DNA from: Lactobacillus corticis
GTDB lineage: Bacteria > Bacillota > Bacilli > Lactobacillales > Lactobacillaceae
Reading direction: 5' to 3'
Length of the DNA stretch: 64,000 nt
Assembly: GCF_018327645.1 (NCBI RefSeq)
Contig: NZ_BMAY01000002.1
Coordinates: 124,001-188,000 of the forward strand
Position numbers and translations under genes: made by a program. The notes beneath the pieces were generated by a model that saw only the letters and a program-made list of their open reading frames with translations, ran no database searches and was not told the origin of the DNA. Below are positions 41,824-53,949 of this stretch, piece after piece (within the stretch, counting starts at the first letter, position 1; each line of letters starts with the position of its first letter).

Positions 41824-42681
41824 CTATTTTTTACGTTTTATCTGCTTATATGCTTTACGCAATTTGCGTTTACGCTCTCTTTCAGCAGCAGCCTTAGCTT
41901 CTTGCTCCCGCTTGTACTTAATCGGGTTTTGCAAGATGAAGGTTTGAATCAGCTGGAAGAGGTTGGAAATTACCCAGTAAAGCGAAATTGCTGATTGGAA
42001 GTACAAAGCCCAGAACCCTACCAGCAGCGACATCCCATACATCATGATCTTGCTGGTCATATTTTGGGATTCCTTCGGAGTCGACAATTGACTGACATAA
42101 CTCGACAAGAAGGTAAAGACCGTAGCCAAAATTGGCATGACGTAGTATGGGTCAGGTCTACCCAAGTCCATCCAGAGGAAATGTCCAGTTTGCAATTCTG
42201 GCGTTGCCAAGATGGCTTGGTACAAGACCAGCATAACCGGCAGCTGAATCAGCATTGGCAAACATCCAGTATATGGGTTGACTCCTGCCTCTTTATACAA
42301 CTTGTTGGTTTCCTCACGCAGGATTTGCTGGGTTTCTGGATCACGGCTTGAATACTTCTTTTGCAGCGCCGACAGCTGTGGCTGAATTTGCTGCATCTTT
42401 GTCGTACTCTTGATCGACATTGCGTTCAATGGGACCAAGATCAGCCGAATAATCACGGTAAAGACGATAATTGCAACTCCTGGGTTGTGGCACACCTTTG
42501 ACAGCCACAACAAGAAGTCTGAGAAGTAACTAATTACCCAGCGGTACCACCAGCTATCATGACTAATAGTAGTACTGCTTGAACTGGTATTAGCACATCC
42601 CGTCAAAACAACAGCAATCGTCATTACCGCCAAAACTAGCAAAAGTCGTTTGAGATTTCTCTTAGTCAGAATGTCCTTCAC
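41824..42681 (-). CDS. yidC: Membrane protein insertase YidC/OxaA (lipoprotein form)
   Basis: About 285 residues from GTG 42681, eight bases after GAGGA; a TTG at 42696 in the same frame is also possible. Lipobox VVLTGC near residue 30 gives a lipid-anchored N-terminus. Core OxaA domain with five membrane segments, [19 protein letters not shown] carrying the conserved groove arginine, and [21 protein letters not shown]-terminal basic tail ([23 protein letters not shown]-like) contacts the ribosome. Inserts membrane proteins with or without SecYEG. Overlaps the end of rnpA. Confidence 0.95.
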   Translation of the reverse strand: MKDILTKRNLKRLLLVLAVMTIAVVLTGCANTSSSSTTISHDSWWYRWVISYFSDFLLWLSKVCHNPGVAIIVFTVIIRLILVPLNAMSIKSTTKMQQIQPQLSALQKKYSSRDPETQQILREETNKLYKEAGVNPYTGCLPMLIQLPVMLVLYQAILATPELQTGHFLWMDLGRPDPYYVMPILATVFTFLSSYVSQLSTPKESQNMTSKIMMYGMSLLVGFWALYFQSAISLYWVISNLFQLIQTFILQNPIKYKREQEAKAAAERERKRKLRKAYKQIKRKK

Positions 42682-43048
42682 TCTTTTTATCCTCAACTTT
42701 TTCTGGCGTGCTTATTACTTGACCAAGTTCCAAAGCGTGCAACAAATTTTGGCGCACGGCTGGTAGGTCAAAATTACGAGCGTATGGCCGAGTAATCACT
42801 AAAAAATCGACTTGCGGATCAATCTGCCCGCGATTTTCCGTAATTACCGCCCGAATGAAGCGTTTAAGTCGATTACGAGCAACAGCTGTATGCCCTACTT
42901 TTTTACCGACTGAAATGCCGACGCGGAAATGCTTGTTGTCGCTTTTTTCTAATTTATAAATGACAAAAGCGCGATTGGCGACTGAGTCGCCATGTTCGAA
43001 CACTTTTTGAAAATCCTGTTCGGATTTAACTCGATAAGACTTTCTCAA
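42662..43048 (-). CDS. rnpA: Ribonuclease P protein component
   Basis: 128 residues. Binds the RNase P RNA for 5' maturation of tRNAs. Signature [25 protein letters not shown] (about residues 42-66) contains the RNR motif. Start codon is TTG at 43048 ([14 protein letters not shown]), which fits family length; weak GGAA ribosome site. The C-terminal 20 residues are charged and overlap yidC. Confidence 0.95.
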   Translation of the reverse strand: MRKSYRVKSEQDFQKVFEHGDSVANRAFVIYKLEKSDNKHFRVGISVGKKVGHTAVARNRLKRFIRAVITENRGQIDPQVDFLVITRPYARNFDLPAVRQNLLHALELGQVISTPEKVEDKKSEGHSD

Positions 43049-43074
43049 AACGTTTCATTCCACTCTATTAGATT

Positions 43075-43098
43075 AAAAAAACCACTGGGATTCAGTGG
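43075..43098 (-). terminator. Hairpin with T-run between rpmH and rnpA
   Basis: CCACTG/CAGTGG stem, five-base loop, seven T on the minus strand just after rpmH; partial terminator that lets ribosomal protein L34 be made in excess of RnpA. Confidence 0.75.
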
Positions 43099-43099
43099 C

Positions 43100-43240
43100 T
43101 TAAGCAGATAAGACTTTTCTACCCTTTGCACGGCGTCTAGCTAATACTTTACGGCCGTTTGACGTGCTCATCCGCTTCATAAAACCGTGAACGCGTGAAC
43201 GGTGACGCTTCTTTGGTTGGTAAGTTCTCTTAGTAGTCAT
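43100..43240 (-). CDS. rpmH: Ribosomal protein L34
   Basis: 46-residue basic protein: starts [20 protein letters not shown] and ends [11 protein letters not shown], the full L34 sequence. ATG 43240 has GGGAGGTG upstream. Component of the 50S subunit. First gene of the leftward rpmH-rnpA-yidC cluster and the left boundary of the origin region. Confidence 0.97.
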   Translation of the reverse strand: MTTKRTYQPKKRHRSRVHGFMKRMSTSNGRKVLARRRAKGRKVLSA

Positions 43241-43374
43241 TCTAGTTTGCACCTCCCGTTATCGTGTGCCTAACTGCACAATTTCTTATCTAGGATAGCA
43301 TGAAGCAAGAAAAAAACCAAGTAAAAAATCTAAAAAAAGCCCGAACACACGCTAAAAAAAGCAATTATTTTTGT

Positions 43375-43670
43375 AAATTTGTGTGGAAAAAAGAGAAAGC
43401 AAAATTTTTTCAAAAAAATATATCCACAGAGATATTTGCAAGATTATCCACAACTAACATGGTGTTGATAATTTTGTCCACAGGGTGTTGATAAGTATTC
43501 AGTGAGTTGGGCTAATCGCTTGAAAAATATGGGATTTTTATCCACAGATATTCATGTAGACAAGTCGTTTTTATATTTAATTTAGCACAATTATGTGAGT
43601 AACTAAAAATATATTTTCCACAGGCTGTGAATTCTGAATTTCTCTTTTGCACCTGTGGAAAACTAATTCT
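43375..43670. other. oriC part 1: DnaA-box cluster upstream of dnaA
   Basis: The 477-base gap between rpmH and dnaA is AT-rich and holds TTATCCACA at 43444-43452 and 43538-43546, near-boxes ATATCCACA 43420-43428, TTGTCCACA 43474-43482, TTTTCCACA 43614-43622, and reverse TGTGGAAAA at 43382-43390 and 43654-43662. Autoregulation of dnaA by DnaA is likely. Confidence 0.9.
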
Positions 43671-43717
43671 TTTGATGCTAAAATTAGGATGCTTTAATCT
43701 ACTGGAGGGAATTAATT

Positions 43718-45079
43718 TTGTTCGATATCGATAAATTCTGGCAGCATTTTAATGATCAAATGCGTGGTCGTTTTAATGAAGTTGCCTACAATGCCTGGTT
43801 CAAAAACACCAGACCCATCGCTTATGACAAACACAGTCATGAATTGACTATTTCCGTCCAAAATCCGGTAGCAAAAGGTTATTGGGAGAAAAACTTATCT
43901 TCCGAGCTGATTCAGTCGGCATATGGCTATGCGCAGCTAGAGGTTTATCCAACTTTTACCATTGACGGCGATGACAGCCCCGAACGGCTAGTCACCCCTA
44001 AGCCAGAAGCTGAGCGCCATCAATATGTCGAAGAGCAGCAGGATGAATTTACCAAAGATTTAAAGCTTAATGATAAGTACACTTTCGATAACTTTGTTCA
44101 AGGCGAAGGGAATAAATTAGCTGCCGGGGCAGCATTAGCTGTTGCCGACAGTCCAGGCAGTTTTTACAACCCATTATTCATCTTCGGCGGAACCGGTTTG
44201 GGCAAGACGCACTTAATGCAAGCCATTGGTCATCAAATGTTGGCTGAGCGCCCGCAAGCTCGCGTCGTCTACATTCAAAGTGAAACTTTTGTCAACGACT
44301 TCATCAACTCGATCAAAAATAAGACGCAGGATAAGTTTCGTAAGAAGTATCGCAGCGCCGACTTGCTTTTAGTCGATGACATTCAGTTTTTTGCTAAAAA
44401 AGAGGGGATTCAGGAGGAATTCTTCCATACTTTCGAGACTCTCTATAATGACCAGAAACAAATCGTCATGACGAGCGACCGCTTGCCAACCGAAATTCCT
44501 GACTTGTCTGAACGTTTGGTATCGCGGTTTACTTGGGGCTTGCAAGTTGAAATCACGCCGCCTGATCTTGAAACGCGGATTGCGATTTTGCGTAAAAAAG
44601 CCGAATCTGATGGGATGGCAGTTGACGAAGGCACGCTGGACTACATTGCTTCGCAAGTTGATACCAATATCCGTGAACTGGAAGGGGCCCTGGTAAAAGT
44701 TCAGGCCCATGCCACGATCGAAAAAGAAGACATCAATAGCAGTCTTGCTCGTGATGCTTTAGCAGACTTAAAATTAGTACAAAAAGACCGCGGTTTGCAG
44801 ATTTCTAAGATTCAAGAAGTGGTAGCTAATTACTTCCAAACTTCCACTAGAGAACTCAAGGGTAAGAAGCGCGTACGGCAGATCGTCATTCCGCGACAAG
44901 TCGCCATGTACCTATCACGGGAATTAACCGACGCCAGTCTGCCAAAAATTGGTCAAGAGTTTGGCGGCAAGGACCACACAACAGTCATGCATGCTTACGA
45001 AAAAATCAAGACTGAGATCAAGACTGATAGCGAGATTAAGCGTGCAGTACTCGATTTACGGCAAATGCTGGACCGTTAG
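43718..45079 (+). CDS. dnaA: Chromosomal replication initiator protein DnaA
   Basis: 453 residues. Domain I at the N-terminus (FDIDKFWQHFNDQMRGRFNEVAYNAWF-like), short linker to about 105, then the AAA+ domain with Walker A GGTGLGKTHLMQA, Walker B LLVDDIQFF, sensor and arginine finger region RLVSRFTWGL, and domain IV with the box-binding signature GGKDHTTVMHAYEKI. Start codon is TTG 43718, placed seven bases behind GGAGGG. Binds DnaA boxes on both sides of its own gene to open oriC. Confidence 0.98.
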   Translation: MFDIDKFWQHFNDQMRGRFNEVAYNAWFKNTRPIAYDKHSHELTISVQNPVAKGYWEKNLSSELIQSAYGYAQLEVYPTFTIDGDDSPERLVTPKPEAERHQYVEEQQDEFTKDLKLNDKYTFDNFVQGEGNKLAAGAALAVADSPGSFYNPLFIFGGTGLGKTHLMQAIGHQMLAERPQARVVYIQSETFVNDFINSIKNKTQDKFRKKYRSADLLLVDDIQFFAKKEGIQEEFFHTFETLYNDQKQIVMTSDRLPTEIPDLSERLVSRFTWGLQVEITPPDLETRIAILRKKAESDGMAVDEGTLDYIASQVDTNIRELEGALVKVQAHATIEKEDINSSLARDALADLKLVQKDRGLQISKIQEVVANYFQTSTRELKGKKRVRQIVIPRQVAMYLSRELTDASLPKIGQEFGGKDHTTVMHAYEKIKTEIKTDSEIKRAVLDLRQMLDR

Positions 45080-45089
45080 ACAAAAATCT

Positions 45090-45228
45090 AATGTGGAAAA
45101 GCATCATACTTATCCACAAGTTATTAACGGACTCTTTCCCGTAAATTCAATGATTCGGTAGGTTTTCAACAAGATTAACAGGACCTACTACTACTAACTA
45201 AATATATAACTAATAATTAAAAAGCAAA
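45090..45228. other. oriC part 2: DnaA boxes, DnaA-trio element and AT-rich unwinding region
   Basis: Between dnaA and dnaN: TGTGGAAAA (45092-45100), TTATCCACA (45110-45118), then TACTACTACTAAC (45186-45198), which read on the other strand is a row of TAG triplets, i.e. DnaA-trios, followed by AT-only sequence to 45225. This is the arrangement of a basal unwinding system. Confidence 0.82.
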
Positions 45229-45248
45229 CAGCAGCAGAGGAGATTCAA

Positions 45249-46379
45249 ATGCAGTTTACGGTAAACAGAAACTTATTTATCGAAAATCTTAACAACGTCA
45301 TGCGGGCTATCTCCAGTCGAGCAACTATTCCAATCTTAAGCGGAATTAAGTTAACGCTGACGGATACCGAACTAATCATGATTGGGAGCGACTCAGATAT
45401 CTCAATCAAAACTAGCGTACCGGTTAGTGATGATTTAGTGGTTGGATCTACTGGCAGCATCGTTTTGACTGCTCGTTTTTTCAGTGAAATTATCAAAAAA
45501 TTGCCAGGAAAAGATTTTTCTTTTGAAGTGCAAGAAGGTTTCCAAACCAAGATTGTATCTGAAAATAGTGAGTTCACGATTAACGGCTTAGATGCCAACA
45601 ATTACCCACGCTTGCCAGAAATTCCTGATGATTCAGCATTCAAGCTTTCTGGTAAAACCTTGCGGGAAATTATCAATGAAACGCAATTTGCCGTTGCTAC
45701 TTCAGAAAGTCGTTTGGTTTTGACGGGGGTTCACTTTACTTTCAATCCAAATGAAATCAATGCGGTAGCTACTGACTCTCACCGTTTGTCTGAACGTTCG
45801 CTCAAATTGGAAAATGGCCCACAAGTAAAGACCGACTTGATCATTCCAGGTAAAAGCTTGCAGGAATTATCGCGTATTATTGGTGAAAGCGATCCTGAAG
45901 TTAAGGTTTGCCCAGGAGAAAGCCAAGTTCTTTTCGAAATTGGCAATATTTCTTTCTATTCTCGCTTATTGGAAGGCAATTATCCTGATACCGATCGCTT
46001 GCTGCCAACTGAAAGTGCGACGACAGTGAAATTTGACTTGGCAGAATTATCAAGTGCGCTAGATCGGGCCAGCCTTTTGACGCACGCCGGCCGCAATAAC
46101 GTGGTTAAGCTAACTTTAGATACGCAAAAGCAACAAGTACGCTTGTCAGGTGAGTCAGCCGAAATTGGTAACGTTGAAGAAAACGTAACGTTTGGCGAAC
46201 TGACGGGGGATGATTTGATGATTTCATTTAACCCTGACTACTTGCGCGATGCTTTAAGAGCTTCTGAAACCGACAGCGTTGTTATGAAATTCACCCAGCC
46301 GCTGCGTCCATTTACAGTGACCCCAGACGATAAAACAATTGATTTTATCCAATTGATAACGCCGGTTAGAACTTTTTAA
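45249..46379 (+). CDS. dnaN: DNA polymerase III beta subunit (sliding clamp)
   Basis: 376 residues, three clamp domains; start MQFTVNRNLFIENLNNVMRAISSRATIPIL and end DDKTIDFIQLITPVRTF are typical, with the C-terminal M/LPVR-like LITPVR. Ring-shaped dimer that tethers polymerases. ATG follows AGAGGAGA. Ends in a terminator, so downstream yaaA-recF has its own promoter. Confidence 0.98.
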   Translation: MQFTVNRNLFIENLNNVMRAISSRATIPILSGIKLTLTDTELIMIGSDSDISIKTSVPVSDDLVVGSTGSIVLTARFFSEIIKKLPGKDFSFEVQEGFQTKIVSENSEFTINGLDANNYPRLPEIPDDSAFKLSGKTLREIINETQFAVATSESRLVLTGVHFTFNPNEINAVATDSHRLSERSLKLENGPQVKTDLIIPGKSLQELSRIIGESDPEVKVCPGESQVLFEIGNISFYSRLLEGNYPDTDRLLPTESATTVKFDLAELSSALDRASLLTHAGRNNVVKLTLDTQKQQVRLSGESAEIGNVEENVTFGELTGDDLMISFNPDYLRDALRASETDSVVMKFTQPLRPFTVTPDDKTIDFIQLITPVRTF

Positions 46380-46400
46380 ATCAAAAAGCTAATTTAAAAT

Positions 46401-46440
46401 AACAAGCCCTGTCTGTAATAGACGAGGCTTGTTTGTTTTG
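46401..46440 (+). terminator. Terminator of dnaN
   Basis: AACAAGCC / GGCTTGTT with inner GTCT/AGAC stem, then TTTGTTTTG. The 326-base gap 46380-46705 otherwise holds the yaaA promoter and leader hairpin. Confidence 0.8.
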
Positions 46441-46622
46441 TTGTAATTTTATTAAAGCTGATAGCTGTCCCAGCAGCTTTGCCATAATTATCGCTTGCGT
46501 TTTTCAGTGAGTTTTTTGGCAAAAGAAAATAATTGCATGTTTTTTGCTATTTTACCCCGTTTTAAAGGAATTCCCCAATAACAGTTAAAAACCGCTCAGA
46601 AGCCCTCAAAATGGCTTACAGC

Positions 46623-46687
46623 TTGTAAACTAGTGCCAAAAACGCTATAATATAGAGGACAGAATGCCGCTCAGCGGCTGTTTTTTA
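46623..46687 (+). promoter_or_regulatory. yaaA-recF-gyr promoter with a leader terminator-like hairpin
   Basis: TTGTAA (46623-46628), 17 bases, TATAAT (46646-46651). A short hairpin GCCGC-TCA-GCGGC at 46666-46678 followed by TGTTTTTT lies about ten bases into the transcript. It could attenuate the operon. Confidence 0.65.
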
Positions 46688-46705
46688 CGGGCATTGAAGG
46701 TGAGC

Positions 46706-46915
46706 ATGATAAAGACTTTTGCAATTAGTGGTGAATACATCACTTTAGGACAATTTTTGAAAGAAGAGAGCATTGTTTCTTCAGGTGGGCAAGCCAAGCA
46801 TTATCTTGAAGAAAACCCAGTTCAGCTTAATGGCGAAACGGAAGCACGTCGCGGCAAGAAGCTGCGGGCTGGGGACCAGCTGGTAGTTGCTGGAATGCAA
46901 TACGAATTTAAGTAG
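46706..46915 (+). CDS. yaaA: S4-domain RNA-binding protein YaaA
   Basis: 69 residues from ATG 46706, behind GAAGGTGAG; a longer frame starts inside the leader hairpin and is not used. Small S4-like fold: [22 protein letters not shown], then [17 protein letters not shown]. Conserved between dnaN and recF in Firmicutes; proposed RNA-binding role. Stop TAG one base before recF. Confidence 0.92.
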   Translation: MIKTFAISGEYITLGQFLKEESIVSSGGQAKHYLEENPVQLNGETEARRGKKLRAGDQLVVAGMQYEFK

Positions 46916-46916
46916 G

Positions 46917-50008
<3,092 letters not shown>

Positions 50009-50017
50009 GAGGATTAA

Positions 50018-52495
50018 ATGGATAATCATACTGATGATTTGCGAATCAGAAATGTTGATTTGACGCAAACGATGCGGACCTCCTTCTTGGATTACGCAAT
50101 GTCGGTTATTGTCGCTCGGGCTTTGCCGGACGTGCGTGACGGGATGAAGCCAGTACAACGGCGGATTCTTTATGGGATGGGCGAATTAGGCGTTACGCCT
50201 GATAAACCTTACAAGAAGAGTGCCAGAATTGTTGGGGAAGTTATGGGTAAGTTTCACCCGCACGGTGACTCCTCAATTTATTTAGCGATGGCGCATATGG
50301 CCCAAGATTTCAGCTACCGCTACATGCTGGTTGATGGGCACGGAAACTTTGGTTCAATCGATGGTGACCGCCCAGCCGCTATGCGTTATACCGAAGCGCG
50401 GATGAGCAAGATTGCCGTTGAAATGATGCGTGACATCAACAAGAATACGGTTGATTGGCAACGTAACTACGATGATACGGAAAATGAACCAGTCGTTTTG
50501 CCTGCCAGAATTCCGAACTTGTTGGTAAACGGTGCCAGCGGGATTGCCGTTGGGATGACTACCAATATTCCGCCGCACAACCTGGATGAAGTAATTTCGG
50601 GCATTCACTTGTTGATGGAAAACCCAGCTGTCTCAACCAAAGAGCTGATGAAGGCAATTCCTGGTCCGGACTTTCCAACCGGCGGCGTAATCATGGGGCG
50701 CAGCGGCATTTATCATGCATACGAAACCGGGCGTGGCAATGTAGTTGTGCGGGCTAAGACCAGCATCGAAGAGGAAAAGAACGGCCGCGAACGGATTGTC
50801 GTAACTGAGATTCCGTTCATGGTTAATAAGGCCGAATTGGTTAAAAAGATTGCCGACCTGGCACGTGAACGCACAATCGATGGAATTACCGGCGTGCGCG
50901 ATGAATCAGACCAGCAGGGGATGCGCATCACGATTGATATTCGCCGGGATGCCAGCGCCAGCGTGGTGTTAAACAACTTGTTTAAAGAAACGCAAATGCA
51001 GGCCAACTTCGGGATGAATATGGTCGCAATTGTTGATGGAGCACCGCATTTCTTAACCTTGAAGCAAATGCTGCAAAAGTATTTGGACCACCAAGAAGAT
51101 GTGGTAACTCGGCGGACTAAGTTCGACTTAGCTAAAGCTGAAGCAAGAGCACACATCTTGGAAGGTTTGCGGATTGCTTTGGACAACATCGACGAAATCG
51201 TCCAAATCATCCGCAGCGCGCAAACGGCCGATATTGCCAAGGCAACTTTGATTAGTCGCTTTGGGCTGGATGATAAGCAATCACAAGCAATCTTGGACAT
51301 GCGGCTGGTACGGTTAACCGGTTTGGAACGTGACAAGGTTGAAGCAGAGTATAAAGAATTATTGGCAAAAATTGCCGATTACAAAGACATTTTGGCTAAA
51401 CCTGAGCGAATTGATAAGATCATTTACGATGAACTGCTCGACATTCAGAAACGGTTTGGGGACAAGCGTCGGACCCAGATTACGGATAGCGAAGTTGTTT
51501 CAATCGAAGATGAAGATTTAATTGAAAAGCAAAACGTATTATTGACCTTAACCCATACTGGTTACATTAAGCGGATGCCAATCAGTGAATTTAAGACCCA
51601 AAACCGTGGCGGTAAGGGAATTAAAGGCATGGGCGTGCAAGATGGCGACTTTACGGAAAACTTGATTTACTCAAGCACGCATGACCTGTTGCTGTTCTTT
51701 ACCAACCTCGGCAAAGTCTATGCCAAGAAGGCCTATGAAATTCCTGAATACAGTCGAACTGCCAAGGGGCTGCCAGTTGTTAACTTGCTGCAGCTGGACA
51801 AGGGAGAAACCGTTCAAACGGTAATTAATATCCCTGAAGGCAGAGATGATCACGACTACCTCTTCTTCATCACTAAGATGGGGACGGTTAAGCGGACCAA
51901 GGTTAGTGAGTTTGCCAACATTCGAAACAGTGGTTTGATTGCCTTGACTTTGCGTGATGGCGATGAATTGAGCAATGTTTTAACGACTGATGGCGAACAA
52001 AACATTTTGATCGGGACCCACCTAGGCTATGCCGCTTCATTCAGTGAAGATCAGGTAAGACCAATGGGACGTAGTGCTGCTGGGGTGCGGGGAATCAACC
52101 TGCGCGATGGCGACTATGTCGTCGGCAGCGGCGTAATTCGTCCAGATGATGAAGTCATGGTTATCTCGGAAAAGGGCTATGGCAAGCGGACGGCTGCTTC
52201 TGAATACCCAATTAAGGGTCGTGGTACTAAAGGTATCAAGACTGCCAACATTGGTGAAAAGAACGGTCCATTGGCTGGCGTTGCAATCGTAAACAATGAC
52301 CACGATATTATGGTTGTAACGACTGATGGGATCATGATTCGTTTCAAGACCAGCGATGTTTCACAAACTGGCCGGGCAACGATGGGCGTGCGTTTGATCA
52401 AGGTCGATGAAGGCAGTCAAGTTGCTAGTCTGGCAAGTGTGCCAAATGAGGACGAACAGGCTGTAACTGACGACGAAACTGATTCAGCCGACTAG
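50018..52495 (+). CDS. gyrA: DNA gyrase subunit A
   Basis: 825 residues. Winged-helix breakage domain with catalytic tyrosine in [14 protein letters not shown] and the quinolone-resistance region [17 protein letters not shown], which shows the wild-type-like Ser (GDSSIY). [12 protein letters not shown] marks the GyrA-box of the C-terminal wrapping domain. Ten bases after gyrB, AGGAGG ahead of ATG. Same operon. Confidence 0.98.
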   Translation: MDNHTDDLRIRNVDLTQTMRTSFLDYAMSVIVARALPDVRDGMKPVQRRILYGMGELGVTPDKPYKKSARIVGEVMGKFHPHGDSSIYLAMAHMAQDFSYRYMLVDGHGNFGSIDGDRPAAMRYTEARMSKIAVEMMRDINKNTVDWQRNYDDTENEPVVLPARIPNLLVNGASGIAVGMTTNIPPHNLDEVISGIHLLMENPAVSTKELMKAIPGPDFPTGGVIMGRSGIYHAYETGRGNVVVRAKTSIEEEKNGRERIVVTEIPFMVNKAELVKKIADLARERTIDGITGVRDESDQQGMRITIDIRRDASASVVLNNLFKETQMQANFGMNMVAIVDGAPHFLTLKQMLQKYLDHQEDVVTRRTKFDLAKAEARAHILEGLRIALDNIDEIVQIIRSAQTADIAKATLISRFGLDDKQSQAILDMRLVRLTGLERDKVEAEYKELLAKIADYKDILAKPERIDKIIYDELLDIQKRFGDKRRTQITDSEVVSIEDEDLIEKQNVLLTLTHTGYIKRMPISEFKTQNRGGKGIKGMGVQDGDFTENLIYSSTHDLLLFFTNLGKVYAKKAYEIPEYSRTAKGLPVVNLLQLDKGETVQTVINIPEGRDDHDYLFFITKMGTVKRTKVSEFANIRNSGLIALTLRDGDELSNVLTTDGEQNILIGTHLGYAASFSEDQVRPMGRSAAGVRGINLRDGDYVVGSGVIRPDDEVMVISEKGYGKRTAASEYPIKGRGTKGIKTANIGEKNGPLAGVAIVNNDHDIMVVTTDGIMIRFKTSDVSQTGRATMGVRLIKVDEGSQVASLASVPNEDEQAVTDDETDSAD

Positions 52496-52612
52496 CTTAA
52501 AAGTTAAGAAAGTTTAAAGACGACTGAAAAAGCCGAAAAAATTACCACAAATTGCGTATTTGATAATAGAGGAGGAAAAACTCTTCTAGGATCACGTGTA
52601 ATTTGGTTGGTA

Positions 52613-52636
52613 ATTTTTTCTTTTTCGTGCTAGAAT
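52613..52636 (+). promoter_or_regulatory. Promoter of the rpsF-ssb-rpsR operon
   Basis: TGGTAA-like -35 and TAGAAT (52631-52636) -10 in a T-rich spacer. A leader hairpin GTTCTT/AAGAAC (52668-52690) follows; such leaders often bind S6:S18, but I could not confirm the conserved motif. Confidence 0.5.
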
Positions 52637-52719
52637 CTTTATTTGTGAGTAATAACCATTACTCCTTGTTCTTAGCACACAGCCAAGAACCATTTAGACC
52701 AAAAGGAGGTGCGAAAGTC

Positions 52720-53016
52720 ATGGCAACTACCAAGTATGAAGTAACTTACATCATTAAGCCTGATGTTGATGAAGAATCAAAGAAGGCTCTCGTTGACGGC
52801 TACGACAAGGTTGTAGTTAACAACGGTGGTACTATGGTTGAATCCAAGGACTGGGGCAAGCGTCGTTTCGCTTACGAAATCAACAAGTATCGTGAAGGGA
52901 CTTACCACATTATGACCTTCACTGCTGAAAACGCTGATGCAGTTAACGAATTTGACCGCTTGTCTAAGATCGACAACGCAATTTTGCGTTCAATGACTGT
53001 TAAATTAGACAAGTAA
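52720..53016 (+). CDS. rpsF: Ribosomal protein S6
   Basis: 98 residues from ATG 52720, which has AAGGAGGTG upstream; the frame is open further back but that is leader. [33 protein letters not shown] and [14 protein letters not shown] are S6 blocks. Component of the 30S platform with S18. First gene of rpsF-ssb-rpsR. Confidence 0.97.
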   Translation: MATTKYEVTYIIKPDVDEESKKALVDGYDKVVVNNGGTMVESKDWGKRRFAYEINKYREGTYHIMTFTAENADAVNEFDRLSKIDNAILRSMTVKLDK

Positions 53017-53057
53017 TATTTAGATCGTGATTTAGGAATTTTAAGGAGGACCTGGGT

Positions 53058-53576
53058 ATGATTAACAGAGTTGTACTTATTGGCCGATTAACACGTGATC
53101 CTGAATTACGTACTACTGGGAGTGGGATCTCGGTTGCTACGTTTACTCTTGCCGTTGACCGTCAATACACTAACGCTCAAGGCGAAAGAGGCGCGGACTT
53201 TATTCAATGCGTAATTTGGCGTAAAGCAGCAGAAAATTTCTGCCAATACACTAACAAGGGTTCCTTGGTAGGTATTGAAGGCCGGATCCAAACCAGAAAT
53301 TATGATAATAAGGACGGACAAAGAGTGTATGTGACTGAAGTTGTTGTTGACAACTTCTCCTTCCTCGAATCACGGCGCGACCGTGAAAACCGTTCAGGCA
53401 ACACTGGATTTAATCCAGGTGGAAGTTCGCAAAATGGCGGCTTCCAGCCTAATAATGGCGGGATGCCATCAGGAAATAATAGTGGTGCTAACAATGCCGG
53501 GGGTCAACAGGCTCCAGATCCATTTGCAGGATCAGGCGACACCATTGATATTTCAGATGATGATCTGCCATTCTAA
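53058..53576 (+). CDS. ssb: Single-stranded DNA-binding protein
   Basis: 172 residues. OB fold in the first 110 (MINRVVLIGRLTRDPELRTT, FIQCVIWRKAAENFCQYTNKGSLVGIEGRIQTRNY), a Gly/Asn/Gln-rich linker and the acidic partner-binding tip DISDDDLPF. Protects ssDNA at forks. AAGGAGGA before ATG; between rpsF and rpsR as usual. Confidence 0.98.
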   Translation: MINRVVLIGRLTRDPELRTTGSGISVATFTLAVDRQYTNAQGERGADFIQCVIWRKAAENFCQYTNKGSLVGIEGRIQTRNYDNKDGQRVYVTEVVVDNFSFLESRRDRENRSGNTGFNPGGSSQNGGFQPNNGGMPSGNNSGANNAGGQQAPDPFAGSGDTIDISDDDLPF

Positions 53577-53601
53577 AAATTTTTAGAAAGGACCAAGAGA
53601 T

Positions 53602-53838
53602 ATGGCTCAACAAAGAAGAGGCGGCCGTCGTCGTCGTAAGGTTGACTACATCGCAGCTAACCACATCGAATACGTTGACTACAAAGACGTTGACTTGTTG
53701 AAACGTTTTATCTCAGAAAGAGGTAAAATCTTACCACGTCGTGTCACTGGCACCAGCGCAAAGAACCAACGTTTAGTTGCTAATGCAATTAAGCGTGCAC
53801 GGATCATGGGCTTATTGCCATTCGTAGCTGAAGACTAA
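53602..53838 (+). CDS. rpsR: Ribosomal protein S18
   Basis: 78 residues, basic: [44 protein letters not shown], ending [11 protein letters not shown]. 30S subunit protein partner of S6. AGAAAGGA precedes the ATG; operon ends with the terminator directly downstream. Confidence 0.98.
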   Translation: MAQQRRGGRRRRKVDYIAANHIEYVDYKDVDLLKRFISERGKILPRRVTGTSAKNQRLVANAIKRARIMGLLPFVAED

Positions 53839-53856
53839 AAAGTCAATAATAAAAAC

Positions 53857-53889
53857 AATAGCAGGACCTGTTCCTGCTATTTTATTTTG
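53857..53889 (+). terminator. Terminator of the rpsF operon
   Basis: AATAGCAGGA / TCCTGCTATT perfect stem, five-base loop, TTTATTTTG. Confidence 0.88.
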
Positions 53890-53949
53890 CCTGAAAATCC
53901 TAGTATAATTGAGACTGATATATTGTGCTTTTGGATAGAAAGGATCTGC

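Noticed and set aside
52637-52719. S6:S18-binding leader motif before rpsF
   Set aside because: A hairpin is present, but the conserved loop of that RNA family could not be recognised by eye, so it is mentioned only with the promoter.
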